A stretch of 29,249 nt of DNA, from positions 1-29,249 of the forward strand of contig JBCDGZ010000104.1 in NCBI GenBank assembly GCA_038750655.1, given 5' to 3'. Positions within the stretch are counted from its first letter, which is position 1. Every line of letters starts with the position of its first letter. The notes under the pieces were generated by a model that saw only the letters and a program-made list of their open reading frames with translations, did not search any database and was not told the origin of the DNA. Shown here piece by piece: positions 1-9,700 of this stretch. The translations under genes and the position numbers were made by a program. This stretch comes from JBCDGZ01 sp038750655. GTDB lineage: Bacteria > Bacteroidota > Bacteroidia > Chitinophagales > Saprospiraceae.

Positions 1-21
1 CTTCTATGTAAACAATCTAAC

Positions 22-2517
22 ATGGGTAGAAACAAAGAAAAATGGTCAGAAGAATTAAATGCTTTTCGGGATGTGAAAGATAACTTGTACCTCAACCTGA
101 TTCGTGCAGAGGTACAAGAAAACCTTATTAAAGCTAATGAACTGAAAAAGCAAATTAGGTTGGTAGAAAAAGCTATTGAAGCATGTGAAAAACGGTTAGA
201 GGAACTGTCAGAATCCCACGAGAAACAGAAGCAGGCAGAAGAGGATGAAAAGCAAATTGACCCAACGCAAAACTTGAGAGAAGATTCATCTGAGAGTGAA
301 GATGAAGAGTTACAACATTACGATAGAAAGACTAAGGAAATTAGAGCATCTTTACCACCTCTACCTGAGCTTACTGATCAATTAGGCGTTAAATTATTAG
401 GGACTTTAAAACCAGATACTTCTTCTAAGAAGGATGAAGAAGTTCTTAAACGCCTTGAAATCACTGATGAAAAGATTACTGCTTTAGGAAATTTGATGAT
501 TAAGATATTAGAAAAATCATCAGAACAAACCGACCCGTATAGATCAGATATTCAAGTGATCAAAAAGCAATTGGAGAGTGAGGAAATAGGTGGTACTACC
601 AAGTTGAAGGTACTCATCCCCTTGATTCCTACTATCCTCACAATCGAACACGAAAGAGAGATTAAGGAGCTTCTACCTAAGAAGTGGCAGCAAATAATTA
701 AGAATGAAAGGAATAAAAAAAGAACGCCTGTAATTTTAGCACGAACGGCTTTTATTATCGTAGTAGCCATTCTTATTTTACTTTTAAAAGAATGTACTTG
801 TAATCCATCTCTCTGTGCTCAGTATCAAGGAAAATCACTGCAGGAAAGCCTTGATTTTAACCTGCCTGCTCAAGTATGCGTGGGAGATACTATCAATCTC
901 TTGAACACTGCCATTCCGTCAGATTGTATTGATTCTACTTCTTGGTACTTGAATGACGAGGAAGTATCAACAGATTCTGTTTATTTCTTTCACCCTCAAT
1001 TTCCGCAAACATATCAGATCACCTTGGCCATTAATGGCATTAAAAAAACAAAACAGATTGTTGCGATGGATCGGGTGAAGAATATTGATTTTAAATTACC
1101 CTCCCAACTCTGCTTAGGCGATTCGCTTCGCCTGTATAGCCAAGCAACGCCTATTTCATGTATAAAAATAATTTCATGGATGGTAAACGGTCAGCCAGTT
1201 CCGGGGGACTCTGTATATATTTTTAAACCTGATAGTTTAAGAACCTACCAAATCACTTTAAATATAAACGGAATTGAAAAACGGAAAAAAATCAAAGTTG
1301 TGAAAACCATTGCTGATTTTCGGCTTCCTGATTCAGTATGCATTAATGAGCCGATTCAGCTAGCTGATTTAGTCAATCCAGGCAGTTGTACTGGAACCAT
1401 TCAATGGTTCATCGGTGATGACTCTAGCCCCAAACCTCTCAACTACACCTTTCAACCTAGCAATGCTGGAATTCACCGAATCACGCTGGACGTAGACGGT
1501 AATCGAGCAACAAAACAAATTGAGGTAGTGGGAGCACAAGTAGATTTTAAGCTACCCTCTTCGATTTGTGTTGGGGAATCCATCCAGTTGTCAAACACCA
1601 TAAGCTCGCAGGTCTGTACAGACACTATTCGATGGTTGGTGGGTGACGATCCTAAACCCCAACCCTTAGGCTACAAATTCCAACCTAAAGATGCTGGAAC
1701 CTATCCAATTACCCTAGATGGGAATGGAACTCCGATAACTAAGCAGATCATTGTCCTTAAACCAAAGGCAGATTTTCAACGCTCTTCTTCTATCATCTGC
1801 CGTGGCGATTCTATCCAATTAACAAGTATGGCAAACCCGGAAGACTGTGTAGAAACGACCGTCTGGACATCTAACAATGATACGCTTTCGAAGAAACCTA
1901 GCTTCACCTATAAGCCTCCCAATATTGGAAAGCACCAAATTACGCTGACTGTGAATGAGGCAGCGTCAATAACTAAAACTGTAGAGGTAGTAACCGTTCA
2001 AGAGGACTTTGATCTACCTTCTGAGATACAGCTTTGTTCGTCTGTTAAATTAAATTATAAAGAAACTTCAGTTTGTGCGATAAAAACCATTGCCTGGTAT
2101 GCTAATGATGAAGAGATCAAGGGAAATCCTGATTATACTTTTCAACCAACAATTATTGGTAGATACCTCATAAGGCTAGAATTAAATGGGGTTACAGTAG
2201 CTGCAAAGCCGATTAGGGTATTGGAGGGAGAACGAATGATTATCGATCGAAATGAGTCGATGAAGAAATTCGTAAAACGACTGCAAAGTAATAAGGAAAA
2301 AATTAGGGTCATAGACCTGACTGCAGTCAGGAAACCGAGATATGGCCTTGAAAAAGTTGATCAATTAATTGATATGCTAGCTGAATTTCAGTGCCTTAAG
2401 ATTATCTCGTTTAATAATAATATTGATATAGATCCTCTCGTGAACAAGCTAAATACGCTAGGATTCAAGATTTTGACAACTCCTGATAATGGAATTTATA
2501 AATATAAGAAAAATTGA
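22..2517 (+). CDS. Coiled-coil, single-TM protein with six Cys-paired Ig/PKD-like repeats; function unknown
   Basis: I do not recognise the full architecture (831 residues). Residues 1-75 are charged and helical, likely coiled coil, followed by an acidic linker (75-100) and a second helical part (110-230). One hydrophobic segment at about 236-256, after a basic stretch, predicts a cytoplasmic N-terminus and an exported C-terminal two-thirds. Residues 278-738 hold six repeats of about 77 residues, most starting D-F-x-L-P and each carrying two cysteines (the first in or near a C-x-G-[DE] turn) and a conserved Trp. These look like Ig/PKD-type beta-sandwiches with an internal disulfide. Residues 739-831 form a different alpha/beta-looking tail. 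The frame is open to the left edge, so position 22 is the first visible ATG and not necessarily the true start. The gene sits 17 bp before a TonB receptor and is probably co-transcribed with it. A structural, sensory or conflict-system role is possible but unproven. Confidence 0.75.
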   Translation: MGRNKEKWSEELNAFRDVKDNLYLNLIRAEVQENLIKANELKKQIRLVEKAIEACEKRLEELSESHEKQKQAEEDEKQIDPTQNLREDSSESEDEELQHYDRKTKEIRASLPPLPELTDQLGVKLLGTLKPDTSSKKDEEVLKRLEITDEKITALGNLMIKILEKSSEQTDPYRSDIQVIKKQLESEEIGGTTKLKVLIPLIPTILTIEHEREIKELLPKKWQQIIKNERNKKRTPVILARTAFIIVVAILILLLKECTCNPSLCAQYQGKSLQESLDFNLPAQVCVGDTINLLNTAIPSDCIDSTSWYLNDEEVSTDSVYFFHPQFPQTYQITLAINGIKKTKQIVAMDRVKNIDFKLPSQLCLGDSLRLYSQATPISCIKIISWMVNGQPVPGDSVYIFKPDSLRTYQITLNINGIEKRKKIKVVKTIADFRLPDSVCINEPIQLADLVNPGSCTGTIQWFIGDDSSPKPLNYTFQPSNAGIHRITLDVDGNRATKQIEVVGAQVDFKLPSSICVGESIQLSNTISSQVCTDTIRWLVGDDPKPQPLGYKFQPKDAGTYPITLDGNGTPITKQIIVLKPKADFQRSSSIICRGDSIQLTSMANPEDCVETTVWTSNNDTLSKKPSFTYKPPNIGKHQITLTVNEAASITKTVEVVTVQEDFDLPSEIQLCSSVKLNYKETSVCAIKTIAWYANDEEIKGNPDYTFQPTIIGRYLIRLELNGVTVAAKPIRVLEGERMIIDRNESMKKFVKRLQSNKEKIRVIDLTAVRKPRYGLEKVDQLIDMLAEFQCLKIISFNNNIDIDPLVNKLNTLGFKILTTPDNGIYKYKKN
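853..2235 (+). repeat. Six tandem Ig/PKD-like protein repeats (about 77 residues each)
   Basis: The units begin near D-F-N-L-P, D-F-K-L-P, D-F-R-L-P, D-F-K-L-P, D-F-Q-R-S and D-F-D-L-P. Each has a Cys near the start, a second Cys about 20 residues later, a Trp shortly after that, an aromatic-x-F-x-P motif, and an I-T-L-type strand. The DNA copies are well diverged, so this is an old protein-level array and not a recent DNA tandem repeat. Confidence 0.7.
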
Positions 2518-2534
2518 ATTGAAAATAATTAGTT

Positions 2535-5324
2535 ATGAAATCACCTGGACGCCTATTGTATTTATTGCTTATTATTCTGGTTAGCCAAGAAACGAGTGCG
2601 CAGGTATCTGTTGGAGCACCTATCCCGGAGGGATACGTCCCTGTCGCTGTTTTTGATGATGAATATTCCCTGCGCTACAAGCATGATGTTTACTTCAGGA
2701 TTACATCAGAAGAAGAAAAAATTGATACTAGTGGTGTACTTACAGGCGGAAAAGGTTATATCAATCGGAGGCATTACGACGATGGAGAGTGGATATTCTG
2801 GGGGCCAGCTGAGGCAAACGAACAACAAAGATATTATCATGAAGATGAGTCTCGCCCCTATTTTGATTATATTGCTACAAAGACCGATGATGCAAAGAGC
2901 ATTAATCCAGGACTTAAGGATTATGAATACATCTTTCCCATCTATCGTAAGCATCCTTCTCCAATAACAACGACTGCGACTCGTCGTAGAGATACCAGTC
3001 TTTATCTTTCGCATGCTATTACCGTACTTACCAGAGAACGCATTTTGGCGGCCGGCTGCACTACCATTCCGGAAGCTCTACGGTTAGTCCCGGGATTGAT
3101 CGTACGAGAACAGACCAACGGAAACTTTGATGTACATATTAGAGGATTGGATAATGTGCCTCCTGGCAGTACTTTTTTGTTATCCACAAACACAACTACT
3201 TTAGTTATGATTGACGGGCGTCCCGTATACAGCTATTTTTCAGGGGGGACATTCTGGGAGACCTTACCCATTGATATCAATGATGTGATGCAAATAGATG
3301 TGATCAGAGGTGCTACCTCTGTACTTTATGGGCCCAATGCTGGTATGGGGGTCATCAATATTGTGACTAGAACGGATAACTTCATGGACAATCAAAGATT
3401 CAGTAAACGTCGCATTTATCTTACCGGTAGTGTAAGTGCAGGCTACAGTCCTAATAAAAATGAGCGAGCAGACTTTTTAGATGAGTTAACACTTCCTGGC
3501 GGGACACTTATGGGAAGCATTAATGGAATTATGAAATCTGAGTTAAAGAGTGGTGCGGATTTATTTACGGGGATGTCCCTAAACTTCCAGGAGAGAAATC
3601 GGCATAGTGATCAATATTTTAATTTTGGGACAGTAACTCGAAACCCTGGAGGTCAGTTCGTGCCACTAGATTCGTTGGTGTATCGATCAGATAGTTTACC
3701 AAAATTTCAGGACTTCCCCAGACCTGACTTGAGTTTGTCGAAGTATGCAGGGAATGCCTTTATGCGACTTCATTTTGATTCTGAGAGCCAGATTCGACTT
3801 AGCTTGGGTGGGGAAAAATCTGAAAGTCAGAAAATTTATTCGGATGATCAGATGAATCCATTACTGCGCTACACGTCAAACACTTTTTACCTGGATGCCT
3901 TTTGGAATCATGTCTGGACAATTAAAGAAACAGATGAGGCAGATATTTACTTGATTCCGAATGTACAGCTGAGTCTCCTTTCCGGCGAGCAATTCATTGG
4001 TGGAGACGTAGGCTATGAATTTTCAAACAGTGATCTTTTGGCAGAGCTAATGTATGAGAAGGTTAAATCGGATAATACCTTTTGGCGGGCAAGTGTTAAT
4101 TACAATTTTCGCTGGGCACCCTACAAGACAACAAATGACCGTCTAAGCATCCTTACCCCTGATGTTGATACTCTTGGGAATCCTGTTGATCCTTTCGAGC
4201 GAAGGATAAGAACCCATGCAATTGTTGGCCGGGTGGAACATCAGTTTAAGGTCATCAATTTTATGCTGGGCGCCCGCTACGATATGTTTAATAGGCCAAC
4301 TAAAAATTATACATCTCTGCAAGCAGGAGCCTCTGTGGACTTGCTCAAGGTGCTACCTGGGGATCACAAAAATAATAAGTGGATATTTAGGGCGATGTGG
4401 GGGCAAGCCTACCGAGCCCCAATTCTGACGGATCTTTATTTTGACCAAAGCTATGGAGGTGGCGTTTCTAGAGTTATAGGAGTCGATAACCTAAACCTAT
4501 TGCAACTGCGTACGTTCGATTTTGGGATGCGTTGGCAAAATGTAACCGAGAATAATGCGACACTTCGTGCGGAAATAGAGTTATTCCAGGTGCAAGCCAA
4601 TGATTTTACCGATGCTATTGTTGGCCCCAATATTCAGGAGGATTCATCTATTTATTCTCCATCCGTATTTCAAAATGTACCACTTCAGGTCCGACAAAGA
4701 GGAATTACGATCAAAGGGGGAGGAGAACTCATTCGCAAAAAATTGAATATAGATTTTCACCTTACTTTCCAGGAAACCAGGTTATTTGACTACTCTCCCT
4801 ATCTCAATGAGCAGGGTGATCCTGGATTTGGAAGGCCTGGATTGATTGCAGTTCCTCAATTTGGAGATCCTCCTCGCATCAAGCAAAATACGAACACCGA
4901 ACACTGGCAAGTTACCTTTGATGATACCACCCATTTGGGGACGCCTCAGTGGATTATGGGGCTAGATGTTACCGGGCAAATTTTTAAGAGAAGATGCAGA
5001 TTAAACGGAGGATTTTATTTTCTGTCTGACCAAACATTTATTCATCGCAATGAGTCCTATTATATACAAGACGATCGGTCGATTGCTTTCATGCCCGCTA
5101 AATTCAATGCTCATTTTAAATTATCGTGGTTATTCAGACTTGGGAATAAGGGGGACGAAGACGAAGAAGATAAGGAGCGAAATTTAGAATGCTTCTTCAG
5201 TGGTCGCAGTATTGGTCTATCCTTATCTGGAGACGAAAGGTACTTATCCCGGCCAAACTCAGAATATGCGTGGGGTGACCAAATCCGAGCAGTGTATATG
5301 CTAGGGATTCGATTTGAACTGTGA
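2535..5324 (+). CDS. TonB-dependent outer-membrane receptor (SusC/RagA-like plug and barrel)
   Basis: A 929-residue protein with a signal peptide (about 1-23, ending S-A-Q). The plug domain spans about 150-280, with typical segments: I-P-E-A-L-R-L-V-P-G, I-R-G-L-D, M-I-D-G-R-P-V and I-R-G-A-T-S-V-L-Y-G-P-N-A, then N-I-V-T-R. The remainder is rich in alternating aromatic/polar strands and ends in ...G-I-R-F-E-L, as expected for a 22-strand barrel. It should import a ligand across the outer membrane using TonB energy; the ligand is not evident. Between the signal peptide and plug are about 125 residues that do not look like the CarboxypepD_reg domain common in Bacteroidota receptors. No SusD-like partner is present. 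The start codon lies 17 bp after the preceding gene, suggesting one transcript, and a strong hairpin terminator follows the stop. Confidence 0.9.
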   Translation: MKSPGRLLYLLLIILVSQETSAQVSVGAPIPEGYVPVAVFDDEYSLRYKHDVYFRITSEEEKIDTSGVLTGGKGYINRRHYDDGEWIFWGPAEANEQQRYYHEDESRPYFDYIATKTDDAKSINPGLKDYEYIFPIYRKHPSPITTTATRRRDTSLYLSHAITVLTRERILAAGCTTIPEALRLVPGLIVREQTNGNFDVHIRGLDNVPPGSTFLLSTNTTTLVMIDGRPVYSYFSGGTFWETLPIDINDVMQIDVIRGATSVLYGPNAGMGVINIVTRTDNFMDNQRFSKRRIYLTGSVSAGYSPNKNERADFLDELTLPGGTLMGSINGIMKSELKSGADLFTGMSLNFQERNRHSDQYFNFGTVTRNPGGQFVPLDSLVYRSDSLPKFQDFPRPDLSLSKYAGNAFMRLHFDSESQIRLSLGGEKSESQKIYSDDQMNPLLRYTSNTFYLDAFWNHVWTIKETDEADIYLIPNVQLSLLSGEQFIGGDVGYEFSNSDLLAELMYEKVKSDNTFWRASVNYNFRWAPYKTTNDRLSILTPDVDTLGNPVDPFERRIRTHAIVGRVEHQFKVINFMLGARYDMFNRPTKNYTSLQAGASVDLLKVLPGDHKNNKWIFRAMWGQAYRAPILTDLYFDQSYGGGVSRVIGVDNLNLLQLRTFDFGMRWQNVTENNATLRAEIELFQVQANDFTDAIVGPNIQEDSSIYSPSVFQNVPLQVRQRGITIKGGGELIRKKLNIDFHLTFQETRLFDYSPYLNEQGDPGFGRPGLIAVPQFGDPPRIKQNTNTEHWQVTFDDTTHLGTPQWIMGLDVTGQIFKRRCRLNGGFYFLSDQTFIHRNESYYIQDDRSIAFMPAKFNAHFKLSWLFRLGNKGDEDEEDKERNLECFFSGRSIGLSLSGDERYLSRPNSEYAWGDQIRAVYMLGIRFEL

Positions 5325-5343
5325 GTTGCATAAAAAAGAAAAA

Positions 5344-5371
5344 GGAGTTTCCATCGGAAACTCCTCTTTTT
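5344..5371. terminator. Rho-independent hairpin, probably bidirectional
   Basis: A perfect 9-bp stem (GGAGTTTCC / GGAAACTCC) has a 3-nt loop, an A-rich run before it and TCTTTTT after it. It lies 19 bp past the receptor stop codon. Because the flank is A-rich on the other side, it can also end transcription of the minus-strand tRNA gene that converges on it. Confidence 0.85.
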
Positions 5372-5376
5372 AAATG

Positions 5377-5450
5377 CGCCCCCACAAGGACTTGAACCTT
5401 GGACCTACGGATTAACAGTCCGCCGCTCTAACCAGCTGAGCTATGGAGGC
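5377..5450 (-). tRNA. tRNA-Asn (anticodon GTT)
   Basis: On the minus strand a complete cloverleaf folds: a 7-bp acceptor stem (GCCTCCA with TGGGGGC, one G-T pair), D arm GCTC/GAGC, anticodon stem-loop with loop CTGTTAA (anticodon GTT), a 5-nt variable loop, and T arm CAAGG-TTCAAGT-CCTTG. The discriminator base is G. The CCA end is not encoded (CAT follows), so it must be added after transcription. Length is 74 nt. Confidence 0.96.
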
Positions 5451-5481
5451 TGATTCTAACTCTTTCTTTAAAAGAGCGGCA

Positions 5482-5512
5482 CAAAGTTATTACATTTCGG
5501 AGAAAAGTGCAA
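5482..5512 (-). promoter_or_regulatory. Bacteroidota-type promoter for tRNA-Asn
   Basis: Read on the minus strand: TTG, a 20-nt spacer, then TAACTTTG, which matches the known Bacteroidota -33/-7 pattern TTG-N19-21-TAnnTTTG. The -7 element ends about 31 nt upstream of the mature tRNA 5' end, a fitting distance for a short precursor leader. Confidence 0.65.
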
Positions 5513-5547
5513 TCTTTACAGCATAATTTTTAAACTGAAACTGCATT

Positions 5548-6462
5548 ATGAGCTTAGTAACTGTTGGTACCGTTGCATTCGATACTATTGAAACGCCTTA
5601 TGGGAAGGCCGAACGCGTTATCGGTGGCGCGGCTACCTATATTAGCCTCGCTGCTTCTTACTTTACCAAGGACCTGCATTTGGTCTCCGTCGTTGGGGAT
5701 GATTTTCCGGAGGCGGAATTGAAATACATGCGTAAAAAGGGAATCGACCTCGAAGGCCTCCAGATCAAAGAGGGCGAAAAATCGTTCTTTTGGGCCGGTC
5801 GCTACCACGAGAACATGAACCAGCGAGATACTTTAGATACCCAGCTCAATGTACTAGCAGATTTCAACCCTAAACTCCCCGCCTCCTACCGCAATGCCAA
5901 ATACCTGATGCTGGGGAATTTGACCCCAGAAATTCAGATGAAGGTGATTCGCCAGATGAAAACCCGGCCGAAGCTGATCGTTATGGATACGATGAACTTC
6001 TGGATGGATGTGGCCATGCCTAGCCTAAAGAAGACCATTAAAAAGGTGGATGTACTGACCATCAATGACGAGGAGGCCCGCCAGCTCTCCGGAGAGTACT
6101 CGCTGGTCAAAGCCGCTAAGGTGATTCACAAGATGGGACCTAGCTATTTGGTGATTAAGAAAGGAGAGCACGGTGCTTTGCTTTTTCACAACGACAATAT
6201 ATTCTTCGCACCGGCGCTGCCTTTGGCCCAAGTTTTCGACCCTACCGGCGCTGGCGATACCTTCGCTGGTGGCTTTATCGGCTATCTGGCCAAAACTGGC
6301 AATCTGTCTTTTGCCAATATGAAACGGGCGGTGATTTACGGCTCCGCGATGGCTTCTTTTTGCGTCGAAGAATTCAGCATCGACCGCCTCAAGGGCTTGA
6401 CCCAGCGGGAGATCAAAAGCCGCCTGAAACGCTTTAGCCAGCTGGTGAAATTTGACGTATAA
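5548..6462 (+). CDS. PfkB/ribokinase-family carbohydrate (or nucleoside) kinase
   Basis: A 304-residue cytosolic kinase of usual family length. It has the N-terminal Gly-rich substrate region (I-G-G-A-A-T at about 25-30), a nucleotide-fold core with D-T-M-N (147-150) and T-I-N-D-E-E (171-176), and PfkB signature 2, D-P-T-G-A-G-D-T-F-A-G-G (231-242), with Asp237 as the expected catalytic base. It transfers ATP phosphate to a sugar or nucleoside hydroxyl; the exact substrate cannot be read from sequence. The ATG at 5548 follows an A+T-rich leader without a Shine-Dalgarno sequence, as is usual in Bacteroidota. It stands alone between the tRNA promoter region and a separate promoter for the next gene. 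Confidence 0.92.
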   Translation: MSLVTVGTVAFDTIETPYGKAERVIGGAATYISLAASYFTKDLHLVSVVGDDFPEAELKYMRKKGIDLEGLQIKEGEKSFFWAGRYHENMNQRDTLDTQLNVLADFNPKLPASYRNAKYLMLGNLTPEIQMKVIRQMKTRPKLIVMDTMNFWMDVAMPSLKKTIKKVDVLTINDEEARQLSGEYSLVKAAKVIHKMGPSYLVIKKGEHGALLFHNDNIFFAPALPLAQVFDPTGAGDTFAGGFIGYLAKTGNLSFANMKRAVIYGSAMASFCVEEFSIDRLKGLTQREIKSRLKRFSQLVKFDV

Positions 6463-6518
6463 GCTCCAATTTTGCCCTTTAGGGCTTAACTTCTGGCGTA
6501 GATTCGGATAAGATTGTA

Positions 6519-6549
6519 TTGACATTGCTGACTGCACTCCTTATATTTG
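6519..6549 (+). promoter_or_regulatory. Bacteroidota-type promoter upstream of the esterase gene
   Basis: TTG at 6519-6521, a 20-nt spacer, then TATATTTG at 6542-6549, a full match to TTG-N19-21-TAnnTTTG. Transcription would begin near 6555, leaving an unusually long leader of about 175 nt before the ATG at 6730. I saw no clear gene or known riboswitch fold in that leader. Confidence 0.6.
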
Positions 6550-6729
6550 TGCTGGTATTTTCCTATTCCCTAGATTACATCCTGTGTTTGCATGCCTCCC
6601 TGACCAACACAGCGTCCCAATAAAACTGATACTAGAAATACGTCCCCCTAAGACGAGAACACCATTTTTACAGAAGGGTAGACTGGCGAGTAGCAAAGCC
6701 GCCGTCTTATTGATTTTAAACAAACTACT

Positions 6730-9700
6730 ATGAAAAACCTCTGTAGAGCTGTCCACTCAGAGCGCCATCGATTTTTCAAAATCGGTATCGTTCTTTCAAT
6801 GGCACTTATGGTCTTCCCCCTAGGACTTTCTGCTCAGTTAACGCTTGGCACCGATCGGCCGACGGCCAACTACGAGTTGGGCCAAACGGCAAATTTCGCG
6901 GTACAATCTTCTTCTTCCGGTACCGCCACTTACACCATTACCCATGATAAGTTTGCGGAGGTTATCAGCAGTGGAACGCTGAACCTCCAAGCCGGAGTCA
7001 GCGCGACCATCCCTTTTAATAGTGACCAAGCGGGTGTTATGCTTTGTACCGTTACGCAAAATGGACAAACTGCCAAGGCTGCCGCCGCCTTCGCCCCCTA
7101 CTCCCTCAATGCCCTCGAAGCCGAGCCCGCTGACTTTGATGCCTTCTGGGCGGCGGCGAAGTCCGAACTGGCCGCCCAACCACTCGACCCTCAGCTTACA
7201 CCCTACCGCAATACCGCCTACTCTACGACCTATAGAATCAATCTCGCTCATATCGATAATCGCCGGGTATACGGCTACATCAGTATTCCGACGGGCAGTG
7301 GACCCTTTCCCGCCATCCTCAGCTTGCCCTCCTTTGGCGAGGGCGCGAACGTGGCCCTGCCCGACGAAAGCATCGCCGAAAAGGCCGGTGCCATCTCTAT
7401 GTTCATCAGCATCCACAATGCCGAGCCTGATCAAATTGATCCGCAGGCCTACCAGCCCGATGACATCGCTGACCCTAACAAGATGTATTTTAAATGGGCC
7501 GTACTGGCGGGCGTCCGCGCTATCGATTACCTCGCTTCGCGACCGGATTTCAATGGCCAGTTGGGGGTCGGCGGGGTGAGCCAGGGCGGTGGTTTGGCGA
7601 TATTGCTGGCAGGGATTGATGGGCGGGTGAAAATGTTGATTCATAGCAATTCGACCCACTGTCAGCACGCAGGGTTGAAGTACGAGAAAGCCAGTGGATT
7701 CCCGTATTACCTGCACCAATCTCAAGCCGATGTCGGTACGCCGGCCCACGAGGCGGCAACCCTTAGCGCAACGGCCTATTACGATGCTGTACACGCTGCG
7801 CGCCGTTTTGACGGCCCTTCGTTGACCATCATTTCTTATCGGGACGAAACCTGCCCGCCTGCGACAGTCTTCGCCGCTTATAATCAACTGCGAGGGCCGA
7901 AGGTGCTGCTGCACGCTCGCGACCTGGCTCATGATCATCCACCGGAGTATTGGGATGGTCGCTTTGATTTTTTCCGACAACATTTTCCAGCTACTCTCAA
8001 TCCCCCCTGGCCCTGGCCCGGCACAACCACAGGCTATCTAGCGGAGGCGGGGAGCGATCAGAATATAAACATCAACGACCAGGCTTCGCTCGTAGGGCGC
8101 CTTAGCGTTAATGGGCAATCGCTGAGCAGCTTTCCGGCGACTTGGAGTCTGGTGGAAGGGCCTGCCGCCGTGAACTTCGCTGATCCCGGAGCCTATACGA
8201 CTACCGCCAGCTTCTCTACTCCGGGACGCTATGTACTGCGCTTTTCGGCGGATGACTTGGAGCCCTTGGCGACTAATGCCCGGTTTTTTACCATCTCTGA
8301 CGATTTGGTGGTGACGGTCAATGGCGGAACGGTGGACCCTGCCCCGAAAGTAGAGCTGAGTACGGCGAATTCGGAGGTGACGGGGGCCTTTGTGGTGAAT
8401 GTGAATTTTAATGAAAATATTACTGGCTTGGCCATCAGCGACTTTGTAGTCAACAATGCGGCTGCCAGTAACCTGATGGGAAGTGGTAATACCTTTACCT
8501 TACAACTTGACCCTCAACAGGAAGGAGAGGTGACCATACAGCTACCGGCCAATCGGGTGCTCGATCAGGGAAATAATGGCAATGAAGCGTCTAATCTATT
8601 GCGGGTAAATTTTAAGATCGCAGATACGGCGAAGCCGGAGGTGGAGCTGAGTACCCCTTCGGCGCAAGTATCTGCGGAATTTGTGGTAAATGTCAATTTT
8701 AATGAATCAATCAGTGGCTTAGAAACAACCGACTTTTCGGTGACTAATGCCAGTATCATTGGCTTGAGTGGTAGTGCGGATCAGTATGTGCTGAATATCC
8801 AACCGCTTTCTGAAGGCCAGGTCCGCCTCCAACTGCCTGCCGACCGGGCGGTTGACGGAGCCGGGAATGGCAATCTGGCCTCTAATGTGCTGCTGGTAAC
8901 TTATGAAATAGAGGATGTGCAAGCCCCTTCGGTGAGCTTGAGCAGCCTGGCCACGGTCGTCTCGGCAGATTTTGAGATTACTGCTAACTTTGATGAGCCC
9001 ATTACGGGCCTACAGGCCTCCGACTTCATCATCAACAACGGAACAGCGTTGAACCTCAGTGGTAGCGGAGCAAGCTACACCCTTCGCATCGCCCCGCAGA
9101 ACCCCGGCCAGATTCGCATCCAGCTGCCTGCGAATCGCGCAGCCGATCTGGCGGGCAACGCCAACCTGGCCTCCAATGAACTAATCATCACCTACGAGAT
9201 TGAAGACCTACAGCCGCCGCTGGTTGTCCTCAGCAGCTCCAATACGGAAGTGATGGGCAATTTTAGCATTACGGCTACTTTTAGTGAAAACATTACCGGC
9301 CTAGAAGCTGCCGATTTTGTGATCAGCAACGGGACGGCCCTCAACTTGTCCGGCAGTGGCAGCAGCTACGCGCTGAATATCCAACCCGGCGTCGAAGGCG
9401 AAGTCCGCATCCAACTGCCCGCGGATCGCGCTGCTGATCTGGTCGGCAACCGCAACCTGAGTTCCAACGAATTATTGGTCATCTACAAGGTTCAAGACTT
9501 GCAACAACCCTCGGTTTCGCTGATCGGGCCTTCCGCAGAAGTGAGGGGAGAGTTTGAAGTAGCCGTCAATTTTAGCGAAGCCATAACCGGCTTTGAAAGT
9601 GCTGATGTGGAAGTCAGTAACGGGACGGTGAGCAATCTCAATGGGAGCGGGGCGACCTACAGCCTGAATATCCTGCCGCTGCAAGCTGGTGAAGTCCATA

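Noticed and set aside
6474..6485. GCCCTTTAGGGC hairpin after the PfkB kinase
   Set aside because: Only a 4-5 bp stem without a T tract. Too weak to call a terminator.
6838..7983. 381-codon open frame on the minus strand inside the esterase gene
   Set aside because: It lies opposite the catalytic domain, has a low-complexity Arg/Gly-rich product and no family motif, and is explained by the G+C-rich codons of the real gene.
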